Source of the DNA: JBCCSZ01 sp039821145
Lineage (GTDB): Bacteria > Bacteroidota > Bacteroidia > Chitinophagales > Saprospiraceae
Reading direction: 5' to 3'
DNA length: 64,000 nucleotides
Assembly (NCBI GenBank): GCA_039821145.1
Contig: JBCBOS010000017.1
Coordinates: 1 to 64,000 of the forward strand
Shown here: piece by piece, positions 52,010 through 61,219 of the stretch
Position numbering within the stretch: position 1 is the stretch's first letter
Layout: the number at the start of each line of letters is the position of its first letter
Program-made: the position numbers and the translations under genes
Notes under the pieces: generated by a model
The model's database searches: none
What the model saw: the letters and a program-made list of their open reading frames with translations, nothing else
Told to the model about the DNA's origin: nothing

Positions 52010-53040
52010 GCTTGTTGTTGAATGCTTAGACAAACGCTGTATTGTTCTTGTTCGCTTCTCACTTCCAGTCTGTGTCTGTCCGGGTACATGAGATGAAGTC
52101 GTCGTTTGATCAGCTCATTGCCCAGGCCATTGTATTTTTGTGTCAATTTTCGCTTGGGATTGAATTTGTTTTTGCAGGTCAATTGCACCCCTCCCTTCTC
52201 GATCAAGATGTGGATGTCGATGGCTTTGTCCAGCTTTTTGTTGCTTGTGTGCTTGAACGCATTTTCGATGAAGGGAAGAAAAATCATCGGCGCAATGGTC
52301 TGCCCCGCTGGATGGCCCGTCACCCGAAAGTTGATGTAATTGGCGTTGGCCGTTCGGATGCGCTGCAGGGCAATGTATTTTTCGATGTACTCAATTTCGG
52401 AAGCCAGCAAAATCTCTTCGGTTCTTGTCTCGAACAGTAGAAAACGCATGATGTCCGACAACTTGTTCAGATACTTGGACGCCTCGGTCGCATCTTTCAA
52501 AATGAGGATGTCGATGTTGTTGAGGGTGTTGAACAAAAAATGTGGGTCCAATTGCGATTTGATCAACGCCATCTCCATCTCGTGGTTCTTTTGCTTCAAC
52601 TCTTCCTTCAGCTTGACCTCCTCAAACCAGGCAAGGAATCCCCTGCTGACCAATGCCACCATGCCCACCACAAAGGCCACTGCTGATACAAAGGCAATGC
52701 CCACCGCCGCCGACTCCTCCGCTTCGGTCACACTTTCCAGTCCGAGAAAGAGCCCCGTCAATGCAGTGCCCATCAAGGCCGATCCCACCGAAATGCCAAG
52801 CGCATACAGGACAGCCAAGAGAATCCTTCTGGCCCGTACCCTGGGAAAGACGAGGAAATAGAAGCCGTAGTACGACACAATGGACGGGAGAATGGCAAAG
52901 GGAATGCCCCTGATCAGCCCGTCTTGAAAACTGACACTTCCCTGTCCTCCCCTGGTGTACAAACCAATGAATGCCAGGGTGATGAGCACATGGCACATCC
53001 AGAACCCGAAATGCAATCCCAGCACAAGCGATTTTTTCAT
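52006..53040 (-). CDS. LytS/YehU-type sensor histidine kinase
   Basis: The product has 344 residues. Four membrane helices lie in the first ~140 residues (HFGFWMCHVLITLAFIGLYT; IPFAILPSIVSYYGFYFLVF; ILLAVLYALGISVGSALMGT; IAFVSAVAFVVGMVALVSRG). A coiled linker follows (FEEVKLKEELKQKNHEMEMA). The His-kinase signature LKSQLDPHFLFNTLNNIDIL-like stretch (LIKSQLDPHFLFNTLNNIDI) carries the phospho-His. The N box (MIFLPFIENAFKHTSNKK) and G box (YNGLGNELIKRRLHLMYPD) are present. It pairs with the LytTR regulator; the stimulus is unknown. Confidence 0.95.
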   Translation of the reverse strand: MKKSLVLGLHFGFWMCHVLITLAFIGLYTRGGQGSVSFQDGLIRGIPFAILPSIVSYYGFYFLVFPRVRARRILLAVLYALGISVGSALMGTALTGLFLGLESVTEAEESAAVGIAFVSAVAFVVGMVALVSRGFLAWFEEVKLKEELKQKNHEMEMALIKSQLDPHFLFNTLNNIDILILKDATEASKYLNKLSDIMRFLLFETRTEEILLASEIEYIEKYIALQRIRTANANYINFRVTGHPAGQTIAPMIFLPFIENAFKHTSNKKLDKAIDIHILIEKGGVQLTCKNKFNPKRKLTQKYNGLGNELIKRRLHLMYPDRHRLEVRSEQEQYSVCLSIQQQA

Positions 53041-53310
53041 AAATGGTCAGTCGTTGAGCGAGAAATAAAAGTACCTCTTTTTTCAGTGGGGGAAAGTGTA
53101 TTCTGCAAATCGGGCACATTTGTCTGTCAAAGGAGGAATTGGATCCAGCAATTCTGTATTTGGTCAATTACCGCAAGCATTAACGTCCCCAGATTTTTCA
53201 AAATGGTCTAAGCCATCAAAACTGCAAAATATCGACAAGGCTCTATGCAGTTCTCTACATAGGCCAGAGTACAGGGTATCTAAATAGCTTTACACATCTC
53301 AGTTTTCTTA

Positions 53311-54827
53311 CTTTATATCAACACCATCTAGCTGCTATCTGGATCAATGACCAGATACTCTACCTTTACGCCATACAAGATCGCCTTGTAAATCATCTCC
53401 ATGCTACTGAAGGGCAATGTGCGGAAAAAGGATCGGATGTCTTCCCACAAGTATTTCTTGGCACCTCGCTTGGACAAGGTCTGTTGGAACAATTCATTGA
53501 CATGTTGTTGAAGCTGATCGAGCAAAAAAGCCATCATCATCAATTGCGCAAAATTCGTACACAGGTACTTCTTGCCATGGCCATAGTTGTGCTCAAAGTG
53601 GTAGTCTTGGTTTTTCAAGGTGTTAAAGGCCTCATTTTCTATCTGCCATCGGCAACGGCCTGCACGGCCAATCTTTTCCACATTGTATGCGGTCAATTTT
53701 ATGTTGGTTACCCATTCAAAACGCTTGTTCAGCTCACCACTTTCAGCCTCATACTGTTCATATCGTAGATAGTTGACGCGCAGCCTTGGATGCTCTTCGT
53801 TGAGGATCAAACCGTTGACGTAATGCCAGCGATACAGATATTTGTCATCGCTCGACCAGTGCTCCTCCAGCATGGGACCAGCTGATTGTGGTCGGCTAAT
53901 GCCTTGACTCTTAAACTGTTTGCGATTTTGATAAGCCTTGCGAACGTCCTCCAGTGACACCCCAGCTGCCAGTTGCTCATAACACTTTACCACATAACCT
54001 GCCCCACTTCCCCGCTTGACTCGGATGAGGAACCGTTGGCGTCGGTCCAAAACCGACTCTATGAAAGGGCCATTGGCATACAGTGCATCCGCCACATAAA
54101 TGAAACCTTGATCCACATAGCGGGTTTGCAATTTATGGAGCAAGCGTTGTACTGCTACTAGCTCACAATCGTTCTTACGCTGGCCATCTTGATTGGTAAT
54201 CGCTTCTACACAAATTGGCAGTACTTCTTTTTTATCTGGATGAGCCAATACGCTGACCACCATCGCATGATTGTAGCTCACTCTGCCATCTTTGTGATGA
54301 CGAGTTCGGCAATGGTCACAATGAATCTTATGGGAATGAAAGTGTTCCACCCCATCTAATAAGACCAACTTCCAGCCAGGAAAAAACTCATACTCCCCTA
54401 AAGCACCTGCCTGTTCTATGCGCCGAATGAGCTGGTGATGTACTCGCTCAATTTGGATGGGCTTAATCTGATCGAGTACTTGGCGCATCTGGGTATCAGA
54501 AGGACAGTTTGTGATTTTGTAGATGCGTAAAAGATTGTCCTCTCGCTCCGCAAAACGATTGTTAAAAGCCAACAGAGAGCTGTCCTTGAGGCTGAAAAGA
54601 GCCAGGGCTGATTGGACGATATCGCCCATTTTATATTGCAAATTGGCAGTGCGCTTGTCTGCAAAGCCGTCAAAACAGCTCTTGGTGAACGATAATAGAG
54701 AGTCTATCTGTAGTGATTCCATCTCACTAAGATAGCTTTTATCACTCTTTGGATGTATATCTAGAATTGCTGAATTGGATCGTTGAATCACGGCCTCATT
54801 TTTATTTTCTATTTTACTAATTTAAAG
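53311..54827. mobile_element. Insertion sequence with DDE transposase
   Basis: The element spans ~1517 bp around one transposase gene. The ends are weak inverted repeats (left CTTTATATCAAC; right, reversed, CTTTAAATTAGT; 8 of 12 match). The 8-bp direct repeat TTTTCTTA occurs immediately outside both ends (53303-53310 and 54828-54835), consistent with target-site duplication. It lies between the two-component pair and the hydrogenase region. The ends were found by eye and the match is imperfect. Confidence 0.6.
53328..54791 (-). CDS. DDE transposase (IS4-like/ISNCY-type)
   Basis: The product has 487 residues from a GTG at 54791; an ATG at 54722 is also possible. It has a DDE-type transposase layout: first Asp in WKLVLLDGVEHFHSHK (with a Cys/His pair HCDHC-like nearby, KIHCDHCRTRHH), second Asp in GFIYVADALYANGPFIESVL, and the Glu in the helix GRCRWQIENEAFNTLKNQDY followed by HFEHNYGHGKKYLC. 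This WxIEN...LK pattern is the YREK-like motif of the IS4 superfamily. The gene is intact, so the element may be active. Confidence 0.85.
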   Translation of the reverse strand: MIQRSNSAILDIHPKSDKSYLSEMESLQIDSLLSFTKSCFDGFADKRTANLQYKMGDIVQSALALFSLKDSSLLAFNNRFAEREDNLLRIYKITNCPSDTQMRQVLDQIKPIQIERVHHQLIRRIEQAGALGEYEFFPGWKLVLLDGVEHFHSHKIHCDHCRTRHHKDGRVSYNHAMVVSVLAHPDKKEVLPICVEAITNQDGQRKNDCELVAVQRLLHKLQTRYVDQGFIYVADALYANGPFIESVLDRRQRFLIRVKRGSGAGYVVKCYEQLAAGVSLEDVRKAYQNRKQFKSQGISRPQSAGPMLEEHWSSDDKYLYRWHYVNGLILNEEHPRLRVNYLRYEQYEAESGELNKRFEWVTNIKLTAYNVEKIGRAGRCRWQIENEAFNTLKNQDYHFEHNYGHGKKYLCTNFAQLMMMAFLLDQLQQHVNELFQQTLSKRGAKKYLWEDIRSFFRTLPFSSMEMIYKAILYGVKVEYLVIDPDSS

Positions 54828-54987
54828 TTTTCTTATAAGTAAAAATTAAAGTATTTAAAGACAACTATGACATATTTAGCTCTTCTGAAATCTCCCTTCC
54901 CCTCCCATATAAGCCCCCATTTTCCTCTCCAAGAATGCGTATCTTGCAGCTTCTCCACAAGCCATCACCAACGAACATCGCACGGGC

Positions 54988-55620
54988 ATGAGCACAACAA
55001 CCAAAGAAAAAATCGCCATGGCAGCCTTGAAGCTGTTCAATCGGGATGGAATGGTAAATGTGCGCCTTCAACACATTGCAGACGAAGCATTTGTGAGCGT
55101 GGGAAACCTGGCCTACCACTACAAAAACAAGGAAGCCATCCTCTTTGCCCTCTACGAAGCCCTGACCAAAAAGCAAAAGCAACTGCTGGCAGAATACCGC
55201 ATTGTCCCCCTTTTTGACAACATCAATCGCCTCATCCATCACACCTTCCAACTGCAGCAGGAACACATCTTTTTTTACCTCGATACCCTCGAAATCGTCC
55301 GGGCCTACCCCTCAGTAGGAGAGGCCCACCAGCAACACATCCAATCTCAGGTCGGCCAGCTCAAAGTCATCCTGGATTTCAATGCCTCTAGAGGAGCCTT
55401 GCAGAAAGAATCCATGGAAGGAGTCTTCGACCAACTGGCCTTGCAAATCTGGATGACCATGGACTTTTGGCTCACCCAACAGCTCGTCCGAACGGGCCAA
55501 GCCATGGACGCACAGGCCTACAAAAATTCCGTGTGGAACTTGTTGATTCCCCATTTTACCGACATGGGAAGGCGAGAATACGAGCAAATGCTGCAGATGC
55601 CCTACGATTTTTACTTTTAA
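54988..55620 (+). CDS. TetR-family regulator (first copy)
   Basis: The product has 210 residues. The N-terminal HTH is TetR-type: TTKEKIAMAALKLFNRDGMV then NVRLQHIADEAFVSVGNLAY followed by HYKNKEAIL. The C-terminal ligand-binding part is helical and not typed. A -7-like TATCTTG (54940) lies 42 bp upstream. It resembles the TetR at 56062 over most of its length (MVNVRLQHIAD/MANVRLQQIAN; LAYHYKNKEAI/LAYHFRNKEAI). Its position ahead of the hydrogenase genes suggests it controls them. Confidence 0.9.
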   Translation: MSTTTKEKIAMAALKLFNRDGMVNVRLQHIADEAFVSVGNLAYHYKNKEAILFALYEALTKKQKQLLAEYRIVPLFDNINRLIHHTFQLQQEHIFFYLDTLEIVRAYPSVGEAHQQHIQSQVGQLKVILDFNASRGALQKESMEGVFDQLALQIWMTMDFWLTQQLVRTGQAMDAQAYKNSVWNLLIPHFTDMGRREYEQMLQMPYDFYF

Positions 55621-55637
55621 TCCTCCTCTAATTTGAG

Positions 55638-55645
55638 TAGATTTG
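55638..55645 (+). promoter_or_regulatory. -7 box TAGATTTG
   Basis: TAGATTTG matches TAnnTTTG exactly and lies 41 bp ahead of the small protein gene at 55686. It can drive the unit of small protein, second TetR and first small subunit. Confidence 0.45.
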
Positions 55646-55685
55646 TATATTATCGCTCAGGTGATTTTTCTAACGATTCTTTGCA

Positions 55686-56042
55686 ATGGACAACTTCAAT
55701 TTAGATCATGGTGCCTACGGGGAACTCCTCGACCTATTGAACAACCAGCACTTTGTGGAAAGGCCAGGATGTCAAAGCGACATGGATTTTCTATCAGATG
55801 ACGACTGGTTGAGGGACACCGCCGTCATCGAAAACATTGTAAAAAGGGATGGTATGTGGGAAATTCATCTGGTATTTGCCCACTATCTCGACCCACAAAA
55901 GTTGATCAAACGAGTCATTTCGCGATACACCAGCAAAAGCAAGGCAGAATTGAGTGCTTGGTACATGAGACGACTGGCAGCCAAAGACCAACGCGGTACG
56001 CTGACCGTTAGCTTGGATGGGTTTGGGCTTTGTTCGAGTTAA
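55686..56042 (+). CDS. Small hydrogenase-linked protein (copy A)
   Basis: The product has 118 residues, soluble, no signal peptide. The conserved core is DDDWLRDTAVIENIVKRDGM then WEIHLVFAHYLDPQKLIKRV, followed by KDQRGTLTV. A clearly related protein (DRWLMDTEVKYQLLERRGLW ... KDARGTLKT) is encoded at 61598, on the far side of the large-subunit gene; identity is ~30% by eye. No known family is recognised. The duplicated pair bracketing the hydrogenase genes suggests an accessory or assembly role. It is 20 bp upstream of the second TetR gene. Confidence 0.65.
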   Translation: MDNFNLDHGAYGELLDLLNNQHFVERPGCQSDMDFLSDDDWLRDTAVIENIVKRDGMWEIHLVFAHYLDPQKLIKRVISRYTSKSKAELSAWYMRRLAAKDQRGTLTVSLDGFGLCSS

Positions 56043-56061
56043 ACAAACAAAACCACATACA

Positions 56062-56709
56062 ATGGCGGACCTAAGTACCAAACAGAAAATCTTACACGCA
56101 GCCATTCGACTGTTCAACGATCATGGCATGGCCAATGTGCGCTTGCAGCAAATTGCAAATGAAATTGGCATCAGCCCTGGGAACCTGGCCTACCATTTTC
56201 GCAACAAAGAAGCAATTGTCGAAACCATCAATGACGAACTGCATGCCGAAGCCGTGGACATCCTATCCACCTACCGGATTTTTCCCAACTTGATCGACTT
56301 TGACAACCAACTCTCGAAATACTTTTCCTTCATCCGAAAGTATCCTTTTTACTTTCTCGACCTGTTGGAAATCGAACGGCACTACCCAGAGATTCGCTCC
56401 AAGCGACAAGACCACATCACCAAAATGATCAGTCAGATCCGCAAGCGATTCGATTTCAACCACAACAGAGGACTCATCGCCCATGAACCCATCTCGGGCG
56501 CCTACGACAAAGCGGCCAATGCCATCTGGGTGCTGATTACCTTTTGGCTGTCGCAAAATCTGGTTCGGGGCATCAACCACTCCTTTGACTCCATCCAATT
56601 CAAAGAAATGGTCTGGAATCAAATGTATCCGTATTTTACCGAACGAGGCATCGCAGAATTCGAACAATTGATTCGGCCGCTGCTCAAGCAGCATTCACCT
56701 GAGAACTGA
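56062..56709 (+). CDS. TetR-family regulator (second copy)
   Basis: The product has 215 residues from the ATG at 56062. The HTH reads TKQKILHAAIRLFNDHGMAN then VRLQQIANEIGISPGNLAYH. It is similar to the first TetR along its length and probably arose by tandem duplication. The C-terminal helices contain the tail RGIAEFEQLIRPLLKQHSPE. It lies between the small protein and the first small-subunit gene with short gaps (20 and 70 bp), so it is probably in the same transcript as the first small subunit. Confidence 0.9.
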   Translation: MADLSTKQKILHAAIRLFNDHGMANVRLQQIANEIGISPGNLAYHFRNKEAIVETINDELHAEAVDILSTYRIFPNLIDFDNQLSKYFSFIRKYPFYFLDLLEIERHYPEIRSKRQDHITKMISQIRKRFDFNHNRGLIAHEPISGAYDKAANAIWVLITFWLSQNLVRGINHSFDSIQFKEMVWNQMYPYFTERGIAEFEQLIRPLLKQHSPEN

Positions 56710-56779
56710 CAACATTTTTTTCATCCGCTGATCCATTCACAACAAATCGCATGTTGGACATGGACACAAAACAACGAGT

Positions 56780-57712
56780 ATGACAAACCTGATATGGTTG
56801 AAAGGTGGGGCATGTAGCGGAAACACCATGTCTTTTCTCAACGCCGAACAACCCTCCATCATTGACCTGGTCACCGATTTTGGCATTCGCATCCTCTACC
56901 ATCCATCCATCGGACTGGAGACGGGAGAACAAGTCAATGAAATACTCGATGAAGTCATTGCAGGAGAAGTCCAACTCGACATATTTGTCTTCGAAGGTTC
57001 TGTCATCCAAGGCTCACACGGCTCCGGCAGCATGAACTTCTTCGCTGGCCGCCCCACCAAAGATTGGGTCACCGATCTGGCCCCCATCGCCAACTACGTG
57101 GTCGCCATCGGAGATTGTGCCACCTGGGGCGGGATCATGGCTGTGCCACCCAATCCCACAGAGTCCACTGGCATGCAATTTCACAAGAAAGAGAAAGGTG
57201 GCTATCTCGGCAAAGACTTCCGGAGCAAAAGCGGCCTACCCATCATCAACATCCCCGGCTGCCCCGCCCATCCCGACTGGATGACCCAAATCCTAGTGGC
57301 CATCGCCGTGGATCGCATCCACGAAGTCCAACTAGATGACTTTCACCGCCCCAAAACCTTCTTTACAGATTTTGTCCAAAACGGCTGCCCCAACGCCAAT
57401 TCCTTCGCTGACAAAGTCAGTGGCAAATTTGGAAAACGAGGCGGTTGCCTGTTCTACGAGGTGGGATGTCGCGGCCCCATGACCCGAGCCAGTTGCAATC
57501 GCATCCTTTGGAACAGACACTCCAGCAAGACCAGAGCCAACCACCCCTGTCTGGGATGTACCGAGCCTGGATTCCCACACCACGACCTGAAAAAAGGAAG
57601 CATCTTCAAAACCATGAAATACCTGGGCTACCTCCCCAAGGAAGTCCCCTCAGGCGAAAGCAAAGCCAGCTATTATTTCAAATCAGCCGTCAGCAAAATT
57701 CTGTCCAGCTGA
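56780..57712 (+). CDS. [NiFe]-hydrogenase small subunit (first copy, group 1h/1l-like)
   Basis: The product has 310 residues. Cluster ligands are visible: WLKGGACSGNTMSFLNAEQP (proximal), GDCATWGGI, PGCPAHPDW, and the distal/medial set FVQNGCPNANSF, FGKRGGCLFYEVGCRGPMTR and ANHPCLGCTEPGFPH. There is no Tat signal or C-terminal membrane anchor, as in group 1h high-affinity enzymes and the related group 1l of Bacteroidota. It passes electrons from the large subunit's active site through iron-sulphur clusters. A second, closely similar small-subunit gene follows at 58014 after a 301-bp gap. Confidence 0.9.
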   Translation: MTNLIWLKGGACSGNTMSFLNAEQPSIIDLVTDFGIRILYHPSIGLETGEQVNEILDEVIAGEVQLDIFVFEGSVIQGSHGSGSMNFFAGRPTKDWVTDLAPIANYVVAIGDCATWGGIMAVPPNPTESTGMQFHKKEKGGYLGKDFRSKSGLPIINIPGCPAHPDWMTQILVAIAVDRIHEVQLDDFHRPKTFFTDFVQNGCPNANSFADKVSGKFGKRGGCLFYEVGCRGPMTRASCNRILWNRHSSKTRANHPCLGCTEPGFPHHDLKKGSIFKTMKYLGYLPKEVPSGESKASYYFKSAVSKILSS

Positions 57713-58013
57713 CAATTGCGGACAATATATAATAGCCCATACCCCTATCGACTGGCTGGTTGACCCATCAAAATGAGCAAAAATACCCCTGTTGTTTGTT
57801 CCTTCAACCTTTCTGAGACCATGCGCATTTAGGCGCCATTTTGTAATTGTGTTGTTATTTAGAAACAATCCATATTAGAGTATTTTTTCTATAAATTAGG
57901 CGTTCTTTTCTAATTTATTCTATATTTGGTATTGTTCAATCAGAACAAAATAGAATTTGTAGTGTCCACGACAATACAAACTTTTTTCAGAATATCGAAA
58001 ACCCACTTTAATT
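57713..58013 (+). promoter_or_regulatory. Gap between small-subunit genes with -7 box TATATTTG
   Basis: This 301-bp AT-rich gap holds TATATTTG (57921-57928), an exact TAnnTTTG box, ~86 bp before the second small-subunit start. No gene or strong terminator hairpin was seen. It would let the second small subunit and large subunit be transcribed independently of the first. Confidence 0.5.
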
Positions 58014-58979
58014 ATGGCAAACGTATTATGGCTACAAGGAGGCGCATGCAGTGGAAACACCATGTCCTTTCTCAACGCCGAAGAACCTACCGTAGTGGAG
58101 CTGATCGTTGACTTTGGCATCAACATCCTTTGGCATCCTACCGTTGGTTTGGAAATTGGGCATCAGGTGAGCGATTTGATGAATGACTGTATTTCTGGTA
58201 AGACCCAATTGGACATCTTCGTTTTTGAAGGTTCTGTGGTCCAAGGGCCCAATGGAACTGGCAAGATGAATTATTTTGCAGATCGTCCCATGCAAGAATG
58301 GATCAAGGAATTGTCTGAAGCCGCTCAATTTGTCGTTGCCGTCGGAGATTGTGCTACTTGGGGAGGAATCCCCGCTGTACCACCCAACCCCAGCGAATCC
58401 ACCGGCTTCCAATTTCACAGAGAGGAGAAAGGAGGGTTTTTGGGTTCCGATTTCAAATCCAAAGGAGGACTTCCTGTCATCAACATCCCTGGATGCCCCG
58501 CTCACCCCGACTGGATCACCCAGATTCTGGTGGCCATCTCAACTGGCCGCATCGGTGATGTGCTGATCGATGAGTACCACCGCCCCAAGACATTCTTCAC
58601 AGATTTTGTCCAAAACGGCTGCCCCAATGCCGTGGCCTTCAGCGAAAAGATCGACGGTGGCTTTGGAAAGCGCGGCGGTTGCCTGTTCTACGAAGTGGGA
58701 TGCCGCGGACCAATGACCCGCGCCAGTTGCAATCGCATCCTGTGGAACAGACACTCCAGCAAAACCAGGGCCAATCACCCTTGCCTGGGCTGTACAGAAC
58801 CAGGATTCCCGCACAATGATCTGAAGAAAGGATCTGTCTTCAAGTCCTTGAAATATTTGGGCTTCCTACCAAAGGAAATTCCAACGGGCGAAAACAAACT
58901 GTCCTACTACTTCAAGGCGGGCATTTCCAAGATATTGCCCTCGCCAAAATCTGCCAACGACTTTGGCAATTCCAAATAA
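58014..58979 (+). CDS. [NiFe]-hydrogenase small subunit (second copy)
   Basis: The product has 321 residues. It carries the same ligand motifs as the first copy (WLQGGACSGNTMSFLNAEEP, GDCATWGGI, PGCPAHPDW, GGCLFYEVGCRGPMTR, NHPCLGCTEPGFPH). Identity with the first copy is about two thirds to three quarters by eye, with a stretch around residues 225-275 almost unchanged. It has a ~10-residue longer C-terminus. It is 69 bp ahead of the large subunit, so it is the likely default partner. Both copies appear intact. Confidence 0.9.
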   Translation: MANVLWLQGGACSGNTMSFLNAEEPTVVELIVDFGINILWHPTVGLEIGHQVSDLMNDCISGKTQLDIFVFEGSVVQGPNGTGKMNYFADRPMQEWIKELSEAAQFVVAVGDCATWGGIPAVPPNPSESTGFQFHREEKGGFLGSDFKSKGGLPVINIPGCPAHPDWITQILVAISTGRIGDVLIDEYHRPKTFFTDFVQNGCPNAVAFSEKIDGGFGKRGGCLFYEVGCRGPMTRASCNRILWNRHSSKTRANHPCLGCTEPGFPHNDLKKGSVFKSLKYLGFLPKEIPTGENKLSYYFKAGISKILPSPKSANDFGNSK

Positions 58980-59048
58980 TCTTAGATGGCTGGATGGGAG
59001 AGTCAAGCACTTTTTCATCGCCTGATCAAATAAAAAATAAAAATAGAA

Positions 59049-60644
59049 ATGGCTTTAAAAGAACTAAATATATCCCCTGTCGGACGTGTGGAGGGTGACC
59101 TGGATGTAAAGGTCTACATGGAAAACGGCGTCGTCACAAGGGCACATACTCAGGCAGCTATGTTTAGGGGCTTTGAGAAGATCCTGCAGGGCAAAGACCC
59201 TCAAGCGGGCCTGATCGTCACGCCGCGAGCCTGCGGCATCTGTGGCGGCTCCCACTTGTACTGCGCCTCTTCTGCGCTGGATGTCGCCTGGCAAACCACC
59301 TTGCCACCAAATGCCTTGCTGTTGAGAGCAATCGGCCAGGCCACAGAAACCATCCAAAGTATTCCGCGTTGGTTCTACGCAATTTTTGCGACAGACATGG
59401 CCAATAAAAAGTTTGCCAACAAGCCCCTGTACCAAGAGGTGGTCAAAAGATGGGCAGCCTATGTGGGGACTTCTTTTCAAACGGGTGTGACGGCATCCGG
59501 ACGTCCTGTCGAAGTCTATGCACTATTCGGAGGGCAATGGCCTCACTCCAGCTACATGGTGCCAGGTGGTGTCATGTGTGCTCCTACCTTGAAAGACATT
59601 ACCCGTGCTCACGCCATCATGAACCAATTCCGCAACGACTGGCTGGAGCCCGTCTGGTTGGGTTGTTCCATCGAGCGCTACATGCAGATCAAGTCTTGGG
59701 ACGACATGATGGAATGGCTGAATGAAAACGAGTCGCACTACAACAGTGACCTGGGTCTACTGCTGCGCGCAGGCATCGAATTCGGCTTGGACAAATTTGG
59801 CGAAGGTGTCGGAAGATTCCTTGCCTGGGGTACTTACCTGCACCACGAAATGTACAACAAGCCAACCATCGAAGGCAGAAATCCAGCTGTCATTGGTGCT
59901 GCCGGATTCTGGGATGGAAAGAAATACCACGAAGCTGACCACAAGCAGGTGCAAGAGCACGTCAAACACGCTTGGTACATGAACCAGGCAGATGCCCTGC
60001 ACCCATTTGACGAGCCGGCTCCTATGGCATCTACTGATTCCAGAACATTGGAAAATTCCAACTTCAACGAGAAATACAGCTGGGCAAAAGCACCGCGATT
60101 CATGGGCCATGCCGCCGAAGCAGGTCCACTGGCCCGCGTGATCATGAATGCCAACCCAGCCAACAAAGCACACCAAATCCAAGATCCACTTTTTGCCGAC
60201 ATCATGGAGAAAATGGGACCATCCGTTTTCACCAGGGTACTGGCCCGGGTCCACGAAGCACCAAGACTGTATGTCATGATCAACGATTGGCTGACCAAAG
60301 TGCGCCTGGACGATGAATTCTACATCAAGCCGACAGAGAGAGATGGCATCGGCTGGGGAGCCACAGAAGCGGCCCGCGGCGCCTTGGCGCACTGGATCAA
60401 GATCAAAGATGGTGTCATTGAAAATTACCAAATCATTGCACCCACTACCTGGAATGTCGGACCAAACGATACGCAGGGCAATCCTGGCCCCATCGAATCC
60501 GCACTGGAAGGGACAGAAATCGAGGATCCGCACGATCCGGTAGAAGTGGGAATGGTGGCCCGTTCTTTTGACTCTTGTCTCGTGTGTACCGTTCACGCAC
60601 ACGACAACAAGACAGGAAAACAGTTGGCCAAATTCAAATTGTAA
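59049..60644 (+). CDS. [NiFe]-hydrogenase large subunit (group 1h/1l-like)
   Basis: The product has 531 residues. Ni ligands lie in the N-terminal RACGICGGSHLYCASS (Cys62, Cys65) and the C-terminal DSCLVCTVH (Cys510, Cys513). The 15 residues after His516 (AHDNKTGKQLAKFKL) are the extension removed by the maturation protease. The opening ISPVGRVEGDLDVKVYMENG is standard. It catalyses reversible H2 cleavage; the group 1h relatives oxidise atmospheric H2 and tolerate oxygen. Subgroup placement (1h or 1l) needs a tree. A hairpin follows the stop. Confidence 0.95.
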   Translation: MALKELNISPVGRVEGDLDVKVYMENGVVTRAHTQAAMFRGFEKILQGKDPQAGLIVTPRACGICGGSHLYCASSALDVAWQTTLPPNALLLRAIGQATETIQSIPRWFYAIFATDMANKKFANKPLYQEVVKRWAAYVGTSFQTGVTASGRPVEVYALFGGQWPHSSYMVPGGVMCAPTLKDITRAHAIMNQFRNDWLEPVWLGCSIERYMQIKSWDDMMEWLNENESHYNSDLGLLLRAGIEFGLDKFGEGVGRFLAWGTYLHHEMYNKPTIEGRNPAVIGAAGFWDGKKYHEADHKQVQEHVKHAWYMNQADALHPFDEPAPMASTDSRTLENSNFNEKYSWAKAPRFMGHAAEAGPLARVIMNANPANKAHQIQDPLFADIMEKMGPSVFTRVLARVHEAPRLYVMINDWLTKVRLDDEFYIKPTERDGIGWGATEAARGALAHWIKIKDGVIENYQIIAPTTWNVGPNDTQGNPGPIESALEGTEIEDPHDPVEVGMVARSFDSCLVCTVHAHDNKTGKQLAKFKL

Positions 60645-60667
60645 ATTGTAAAAATCCGTCAGTCACA

Positions 60668-60702
60668 ACAACCCGTCAATCTAGTTGATGGGTTGTTTCT
60701 TT
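60668..60702 (+). terminator. Hairpin after hydrogenase large subunit
   Basis: Arms 60668-60679 (ACAACCCGTCAA) and 60685-60696 pair over 12 bp with one G-T, followed by TTCTTT. It lies between the large subunit and the maturation protease and may end or attenuate the structural operon. Confidence 0.55.
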
Positions 60703-60712
60703 ATATTAGAAG

Positions 60713-61207
60713 ATGAAAAGTACCGTAGAAAGTAAGACGAAGAAAACAGCAGTCCTGGGCTTTGGAAATCCCGTCCGGGCCGACGATGGTGTGGGCATCT
60801 ATGTCATCGACCAACTCAAAACCAAATTGGAAGAGACGGATGCCGTCAGTATTTTTGACATGGGGACCTCCGCCTTCGAGATTTTGTTCAAACTCAAAGG
60901 ACACGAACGAATCATCCTGGTCGATGCAGTGATCAATACGGGAGAACCCGTTGGCACCACCTACAAATTGCCTGCTTCGGAAGTCGAGGGACAGATCGAA
61001 GACGATCCAATGGTATTTCTCCACAGCCTGAAATGGAACCAAGCCCTTTCTTACGCCAAGAAAATGCTCCGGGAGGAATATCCCGACGAGGTTGAAGTCT
61101 ACCTGATTGCCATCGACAGCACCCGCTTCAATGTGGGCATGACGGAGGAGGCCAAGAGGGGAGGGGACAAGATCGTCGAGCTGTTGGTAGAAGAATTGAA
61201 ATCTTGA
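60713..61207 (+). CDS. Hydrogenase maturation protease (HyaD/HybD family)
   Basis: The product has 164 residues. AVLGFGNPVRADDGVGIYVI contains the nickel-sensing acidic position (ADDG), VDAVINTGEP the second acidic residue, and FLHSLKWNQA the His. These are the three elements that read nickel in the large-subunit precursor before cutting. It removes the C-terminal extension seen after His516 of the large subunit. It is 10 bp after the hairpin and followed at 12 bp by the small hypothetical gene. Confidence 0.9.
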   Translation: MKSTVESKTKKTAVLGFGNPVRADDGVGIYVIDQLKTKLEETDAVSIFDMGTSAFEILFKLKGHERIILVDAVINTGEPVGTTYKLPASEVEGQIEDDPMVFLHSLKWNQALSYAKKMLREEYPDEVEVYLIAIDSTRFNVGMTEEAKRGGDKIVELLVEELKS

Positions 61208-61219
61208 GTCAAATCCATT

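Noticed and set aside
56780..58979. Tat signal on the hydrogenase small subunits
   Set aside because: Neither copy has an RRxFxK-type leader; both start directly at the first cluster-binding motif, as in cytoplasm-facing group 1h enzymes.
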